Of a DNA stretch of 40,055 nucleotides, positions 36,666 through 40,055 are shown piece by piece. How positions within the stretch are numbered: position 1 is the first letter of the stretch; each line of letters begins with the position of its first letter. Source of the stretch: Clostridia bacterium (GTDB lineage: Bacteria; Bacillota; Clostridia; Christensenellales; DUVY01); the NCBI GenBank assembly GCA_036562685.1, contig DATCJR010000013.1:1-40055 (forward strand). Direction: 5' to 3'. The position numbers and the translations under genes are program-made. The notes below the pieces were generated by a model. It saw only the letters and a list, made by a program, of their open reading frames with translations. It searched no databases and was not told the origin of the DNA.

Positions 36666-37892
36666 ATGAAAATTAAGCAATTTATTGATGATTGTGAGCA
36701 AAGATGCAGTGAAGAATATAAAAAAATTGATGAAACTGCCTTATTTAATCAAAAAAAAGTTTTAGATGCTTTTAGAGAATGCAAAATTGGATTGCAACAT
36801 TTCAATGGTTCAACAGGATACGGTTATGGAGATTCTGGCAGAGAAAAACTAAATGAAATATATTCAAAAGTGTTTAATTCTCAAAAAGCCTTGGTTTCGC
36901 CTCTAATAAGCAGCGGTACGCATGCCATTTCGTTATGTCTATATGGAATTTTACGTCCAGGAGACATTATGTTAAGTATCAGCGGAAATCCTTATGATAC
37001 TTTACATGAGATAATATTAGAAAAAGGAAATGGTTCGTTGACTGACTTTGGCATCAAATATCATCAAATAGAACTAAAAGATGGTAACTTTGATTTTGAA
37101 AGCATAAAAGATTATCTAAGCCAGAATAAAGTCAAAATGGTCTTTATTCAAAGATCAAGAGGATACTCCTGGTTAAGAGCGCGTTCAATAGAGCAAATAA
37201 AAGAAGTCTGCGGTTTGGTAAAGAGCATAAGCCCAGAATCAATTATTATGGTTGATAATTGCTATGGCGAATTTGTTGACAAAATTGAACCAACAGAAGC
37301 TGGTGCTGATATTTTTGCAGGCTCATTAATAAAAAATCCGGGCGGTGGACTTGCGCCGACAGGCGGATATATTTGCGGCCGTACTGATCTTGTAGATTTG
37401 GTAGCCGGAAGACTTACTACACCTAATTTAAAAGACGAAGTAGGATCTTATTCAGCAGGTTACAGATTGTTCTTTCAAGGACTGTTTATGGCACCGCATA
37501 CGGTTGCACAAACATTAAAAGGCTCTTTGCTTATAAGAGAAGCTTTCAGTTCTCTTGGCTATAAAGTTTTGCCTTCACCAAAAGAACATAATAATGATGT
37601 TATAACCTCAATAGAATTTGAAAATGAAGAGCAGTTAGTTGAATTTCATCGTGCTATTCAATATTGCTCTCCTGTGGATAGCTATGTAACACTTTATCCT
37701 TGGGATATGCCTGGATATAATGAACAAGTTATAATGGCAGCAGGAACTTTTGTGCAGGGCGCGTCAATAGAACTAAGCAGCGATTCACCTATAAAAAAGC
37801 CGTATATAGCTTACATACAAGGTGGGTTGACTTATGAGCATGTAAAATTAGCTGTAATGATGTGTCTAGAAAAACTTGATCTGATTAAATAA
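36666..37892 (+). CDS. ynbB: Methionine gamma-lyase family protein, YnbB-like (fold-type I PLP enzyme)
   Basis: A 408-residue PLP-dependent protein of the YnbB family, once called aluminium resistance protein (PF06838). The N-terminal LQHFNGSTGYGYGDSGREKL and the middle VDNCYGEF are family hallmarks. The PLP lysine is in AGSLIKNPGGGLAPTGGY (~219-236), and a C-terminal SPVDSYVTLYPWDMPGY is also present. The actual reaction is unproven; a C-S or related lyase activity is inferred from the fold. AAAGG lies four bases before the first ATG and seven before the second (36666), so I prefer the second. It ends the miaB-mutS-mutL-miaA operon, as in other Bacillota, and is followed by a terminator. Confidence 0.92.
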   Translation: MKIKQFIDDCEQRCSEEYKKIDETALFNQKKVLDAFRECKIGLQHFNGSTGYGYGDSGREKLNEIYSKVFNSQKALVSPLISSGTHAISLCLYGILRPGDIMLSISGNPYDTLHEIILEKGNGSLTDFGIKYHQIELKDGNFDFESIKDYLSQNKVKMVFIQRSRGYSWLRARSIEQIKEVCGLVKSISPESIIMVDNCYGEFVDKIEPTEAGADIFAGSLIKNPGGGLAPTGGYICGRTDLVDLVAGRLTTPNLKDEVGSYSAGYRLFFQGLFMAPHTVAQTLKGSLLIREAFSSLGYKVLPSPKEHNNDVITSIEFENEEQLVEFHRAIQYCSPVDSYVTLYPWDMPGYNEQVIMAAGTFVQGASIELSSDSPIKKPYIAYIQGGLTYEHVKLAVMMCLEKLDLIK

Positions 37893-37900
37893 AAAAATAA

Positions 37901-37940
37901 ATGGCTTTATAAATAAAATATAAAGCCATTATTTAATTAT
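37901..37940. terminator. Bidirectional terminator between ynbB and lexA
   Basis: An eleven-base-pair stem, ATGGCTTTATA (37901-37911) with TATAAAGCCAT (37919-37929), a seven-base loop and A-rich and T-rich flanks, placed between two convergent genes. Confidence 0.85.
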
Positions 37941-37943
37941 ATA

Positions 37944-38561
37944 TTATTTGTATCTTCTAATGAGACCAACTACAAGTCCTAAAATCTCTACGTCTTCAAC
38001 AATTATAGGATCATATTTATCGTTTTCTGGCTGAAGTCTTATATGATTTTGTTCCATATAAAATCTTTTTACGGTTGCTTCACCGTCAATCATCGCTGCA
38101 ACGATTTCACCATTATTGACAACTGATTGCTTTCTAACAACAATTTTATCGCCGTCTAATATACCAGCATTAATCATACTGTCTCCGCTTACGGTAAGCA
38201 AAAATAATTCGCCATCAGAAAACAAATCATTGGGCAGGGGAAAAACGTCTTCTACATTTTCTACCGCAGTAATTGGTGTACCTGCCGTAATTTTACCAAC
38301 CAAAGGAATATCTACTGTTTCTTTTTTTGGAAAATCTGAAAATTCATTGAGAATTTCAATTGCGCGCTTATGGTTATCAACTTTTTTTATGTAACCGTAA
38401 TATTGAAGTCTATTTAAAGAATAATAAGCTGTTGCTGTTGAAGTGATATTCAAAGCTTTACAAATTTCTCTTACAGTAGGAGGGTAGCCGTATTTGGTGC
38501 TATATCTTTTTAAAAAATCTAACACCTTTTCATCTTTTGGATCTAATTCTCTTCTATCCAT
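37944..38561 (-). CDS. lexA: SOS-response repressor LexA
   Basis: A 205-residue repressor. The N-terminal winged helix-turn-helix (~5-70) has GYPPTVREICKALNITSTATAYYSLNRLQYYGYI; the usual recognition segment SSTVHxHL is here STATAYYSL. The cleavage site is the Ala-Gly in GKITAGTP. The serine protease site is in GDSMINAGILDGD and the lysine in DGEATVKRF. On DNA damage, RecA filaments trigger self-cleavage and release SOS genes. AAGGAG lies eight bases before the ATG at 38561; a GTG nine bases upstream would sit directly on it and is rejected. A LexA-box-like palindrome overlaps its promoter, so it is autoregulated. Confidence 0.96.
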   Translation of the reverse strand: MDRRELDPKDEKVLDFLKRYSTKYGYPPTVREICKALNITSTATAYYSLNRLQYYGYIKKVDNHKRAIEILNEFSDFPKKETVDIPLVGKITAGTPITAVENVEDVFPLPNDLFSDGELFLLTVSGDSMINAGILDGDKIVVRKQSVVNNGEIVAAMIDGEATVKRFYMEQNHIRLQPENDKYDPIIVEDVEILGLVVGLIRRYK

Positions 38562-38591
38562 GATCAACACTCCTTATGAGTTTATTATATA

Positions 38592-38620
38592 TTATAACAC
38601 AAAAAAAGCGACATGGCAAA
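38592..38620 (-). promoter_or_regulatory. lexA promoter
   Basis: Read on the minus strand: TTGCCA (38620 down to 38615), a 17-base spacer, and an extended -10 TGTTATAAT ending at 38592. The SOS box overlaps the -35. Confidence 0.72.
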
Positions 38621-38630
38621 CATTCGTTTG
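38617..38630. promoter_or_regulatory. LexA (SOS) box at lexA
   Basis: A perfect palindrome CAAAC-ATTC-GTTTG. It matches the Bacillus-type operator CGAAC-N4-GTTCG except for a symmetric G-to-A / C-to-T change in each half, and it overlaps the lexA -35 element. It starts two bases beyond the stop of the recombinase gene. Confidence 0.75.
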
Positions 38631-38631
38631 A

Positions 38632-39675
38632 TTAATCATCATCCCGTAATTTGACTTTTCTTGCGGCGTTTTTTCGGATTTCTACATCAAGTGCCGCATA
38701 ATGTTTTTTTGTTGTGTTTACATCTCTATGTCCTAAAACATCTGCCACTACATAAATATCGCCAGTGGCTCTATATAATTCTGTTCCAAAGGTGCTTCTT
38801 AATTTGTGAGGAGTTATTTTTTTCAAAGGCGAAACAATACGAGCGTATTTTGTAACAAGATTTTCAACGGCCTTGGTAGATATTCTGCGATTTTGCATAG
38901 ATAAAAACAAAGCCTTTTCTTCTTTAGGAACATCAGGATAGGTCAGACGCTCATCTAGATATCTTCTTAATGCGTTAGCAACCTCATCTGAAAAATATAA
39001 TATAGTCGAATTGCCGCCTTTTCTTACCACAGTAAAGGCATTTGAATTAAAGTCAACATCTTCTATATTAAGTCCTACCAGCTCGCTTATACGAATACCA
39101 GTGCCCAAAAATAATGTCAAAATAGCATTATCTCTAACTTTAGTTTTAGAATGATAAAATTTTTGATGGTCGCTAAGACCAGCGCCTGTTTCGCTTTGAT
39201 CTAAGATATCCGCAACTTCATTAACATCCAATCTAATAATTTCTTTTTCATGTATTTTAGGAAAATCAACTTTTGCCGCAGTGTTGGATTCTAGCTTGCC
39301 TTTATTGAAAAAATATTTAAACATTGTTCTGATGCTGGCAAGACGGCGTGCCCTTGAATATTCTTTATTGGTATGAGTTTTTCCGTTTTCGTCTTTATAA
39401 AATGTCAAAAATGCTAGGTATTTTTCTAAATCTGTTTGGGTAATTTTTTTCAAATCTTCAAGATCAATTGATTTTACGTCTTTATATAATAAGTTTTTTG
39501 AAAGATAATCCAAAAAAACCTTCAAATCGTAAGCATAATTTAATCTCGTCAAAACTGAAGTGCGTGGCTCAATTCCCAAAAAAAACTCTGAACAAAATGC
39601 AGGCAGTTCTTTTTCAAGATTTTGAAGCTTCAAAATGTTGTTATAATTTCTTTCATTATAATAATTTTTACCCAT
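38632..39675 (-). CDS. Tyrosine recombinase (XerC/XerD-like)
   Basis: A 347-residue site-specific recombinase. The N-terminal SAM-like core-binding domain is at ~20-140. The catalytic domain carries the full set: Arg in LGTGIRISELVGL, Lys in VRKGGNSTILY, HKLR (His-x-x-Arg), the GHRDVNTTKKHY segment with the second His, and the nucleophile Tyr. The family resolves chromosome dimers or integrates mobile DNA. Full length, core-like base composition and a lexA neighbour favour a housekeeping role, but it lies 185 bases from the 3' end of tRNA-Trp, a place favoured by integrases. No Shine-Dalgarno sequence precedes the ATG; a promoter six bases upstream suggests a leaderless message. Confidence 0.9.
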   Translation of the reverse strand: MGKNYYNERNYNNILKLQNLEKELPAFCSEFFLGIEPRTSVLTRLNYAYDLKVFLDYLSKNLLYKDVKSIDLEDLKKITQTDLEKYLAFLTFYKDENGKTHTNKEYSRARRLASIRTMFKYFFNKGKLESNTAAKVDFPKIHEKEIIRLDVNEVADILDQSETGAGLSDHQKFYHSKTKVRDNAILTLFLGTGIRISELVGLNIEDVDFNSNAFTVVRKGGNSTILYFSDEVANALRRYLDERLTYPDVPKEEKALFLSMQNRRISTKAVENLVTKYARIVSPLKKITPHKLRSTFGTELYRATGDIYVVADVLGHRDVNTTKKHYAALDVEIRKNAARKVKLRDDD

Positions 39676-39681
39676 AATTAT

Positions 39682-39710
39682 ATTATAAAGTTTTTACGCA
39701 CAGTTGTACA
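39682..39710 (-). promoter_or_regulatory. Promoter of the tyrosine recombinase gene
   Basis: Minus strand: TGTACA (39710-39705), a 17-base spacer, and TATAAT (39687-39682). The predicted transcription start falls on the A of the ATG at 39675. Confidence 0.55.
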
Positions 39711-39775
39711 GTAGTTATAAATAATGAAATTAGATTTTAAGTTTCTAAACTGATATTAATTAATTTTTAGTATAT

Positions 39776-39805
39776 AAAAATAAACCACCTAATGATAGGC
39801 GGTTT
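39776..39805 (-). terminator. Terminator after tRNA-Trp
   Basis: On the minus strand, AAACCGCCT (39805-39797), a six-base loop and AGGTGGTTT (39790-39782), followed by TATTTTTA. One G-U pair occurs in a nine-base-pair stem. It separates the tRNA from the recombinase gene. Confidence 0.8.
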
Positions 39806-39860
39806 GCTTTTTCTTTTTAAAAAAAATATGCTATAATTATGGTTCGAGACTTGCATATCT

Positions 39861-39935
39861 TGGCAGGGGAAGAGGGACTCGAACCCCCAACCGACGGTTT
39901 TGGAGACCGCTACTCTACCATTGAGCCATTCCCCT
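39861..39935 (-). tRNA. trnW: tRNA-Trp (anticodon CCA)
   Basis: A 75-base tRNA with the CCA end encoded. The acceptor stem is AGGGGAA with TTCCCCT, discriminator G. The D arm is GCTCAATGGTAGAGT. The anticodon stem GCGGT/ACCGT encloses the loop CTCCAAA with anticodon CCA. The T arm is GGGGGTTCGAGTCCCTC. It is a lone tRNA transcribed from its own strong promoter, with a terminator just downstream. Confidence 0.97.
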
Positions 39936-39950
39936 AAGAGATACTTCAAT

Positions 39951-39979
39951 ATTATATAATAATGTAATTTTTTAGTCAA
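39951..39979 (-). promoter_or_regulatory. tRNA-Trp promoter
   Basis: Minus strand: TTGACT (39979-39974), exactly 17 bases, then TATAAT (39956-39951). The expected start is near 39944, nine bases before the mature 5' end. Confidence 0.85.
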
Positions 39980-39997
39980 TAATTAAGGTGTAAAAAA

Positions 39998-40055
39998 ATG
40001 AAATATAAGTTAGGAATTATTGGATTAGGCAACATGGGTGGCGCAATCTTAAAAG
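39998..40055 (+). CDS. proC: Pyrroline-5-carboxylate reductase, N-terminal fragment
   Basis: Only the first 19 codons are in the window. MKYKLGIIGLGNMGGAILK is the typical first strand and glycine-rich NAD(P)-binding loop (GxGNMG) of ProC, which makes proline from pyrroline-5-carboxylate. AAGGTG lies seven bases before the ATG. The gene diverges from tRNA-Trp. Another NAD(P)-dependent enzyme with the same opening is possible, since the rest is not visible. Confidence 0.7.
   Translation, partial: MKYKLGIIGLGNMGGAILK

Noticed and set aside
39955-39960. TATAAT as a -10 for proC
   Set aside because: No -35-like sequence lies 16-18 bases upstream; the same bases form the tRNA-Trp -10 region on the opposite strand.
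39767-39979. 70-codon minus-strand frame
   Set aside because: It runs through the tRNA-Trp gene, its promoter and its terminator, so it is not a protein gene.
1-40055. CRISPR arrays, insertion sequences, prophage or defence islands
   Set aside because: No spaced short repeats, transposase frames or phage structural genes were seen; gene content and composition look like core chromosome throughout.

Overview
The window is an AT-rich, tightly packed piece of bacterial chromosome that points to an endospore-forming, probably anaerobic member of the Clostridia. The evidence is a complete spoIIAA-spoIIAB-sigF operon, spoVAC-spoVAD-spoVAE, yunB, a rubrerythrin, Gram-positive T-box leaders in front of serS and pheST, and a nifZ-thiI pair. 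No phage, insertion sequence, CRISPR array or long repeat was seen. Almost everything is core genome.

Layout, left to right. (1) Bases 1-5694 hold the 3' two thirds of a giant cyclic beta-1,2-glucan synthase-like enzyme, cut by the window edge. rarA follows from its own apparent promoter, then rubrerythrin and a long bidirectional terminator. (2) Bases 7747-9730 (minus) encode two bacterial-PH-domain membrane proteins of the YdbT/YdbS type. (3) Bases 9910-11437 are the forespore sigma-F module. (4) Bases 11440-13080 are a T-box-controlled seryl-tRNA synthetase of an unusual, archaeal-like sequence type. (5) Bases 13088-13516 (minus) encode a small secreted protein of unknown function, divergent from the spore-channel operon spoVAC-AD-AE. 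That operon begins with an unannotated-looking 39-codon reading frame and a sigma-G-like promoter; yunB follows. (6) Bases 16465-26603 are a T-box-controlled pheS-pheT, then a U32 peptidase-family protein, mutS2, a two-helix membrane protein and a cysteine desulfurase. thiI follows, ending at 27765. (7) Bases 27781-29844 (minus) encode a class A penicillin-binding protein. (8) Bases 29902-37892 are the miaB-mutS-mutL-miaA-ynbB operon, combining tRNA A37 modification with mismatch repair. (9) Bases 37944-39935 (minus) are lexA with a self-regulatory SOS box, a tyrosine recombinase and tRNA-Trp. The start of proC runs off the right edge.

Functional themes: sporulation (sigma-F control, dipicolinate channel, YunB), translation (two T-box synthetases, tRNA-Trp, MiaA/MiaB/ThiI/U32 RNA modification), and genome maintenance (RarA, MutS, MutL, LexA, Xer-type recombinase, with MutS2 straddling repair and ribosome rescue). 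I did not find a clearly new multi-gene system. The best leads are three genes whose promoters place transcription starts on the start codon (possible leaderless mRNAs), the 39-codon frame leading spoVA, the secreted protein beside it, the archaeal-like SerRS, and a LexA whose recognition helix and operator both depart from the Bacillus form.
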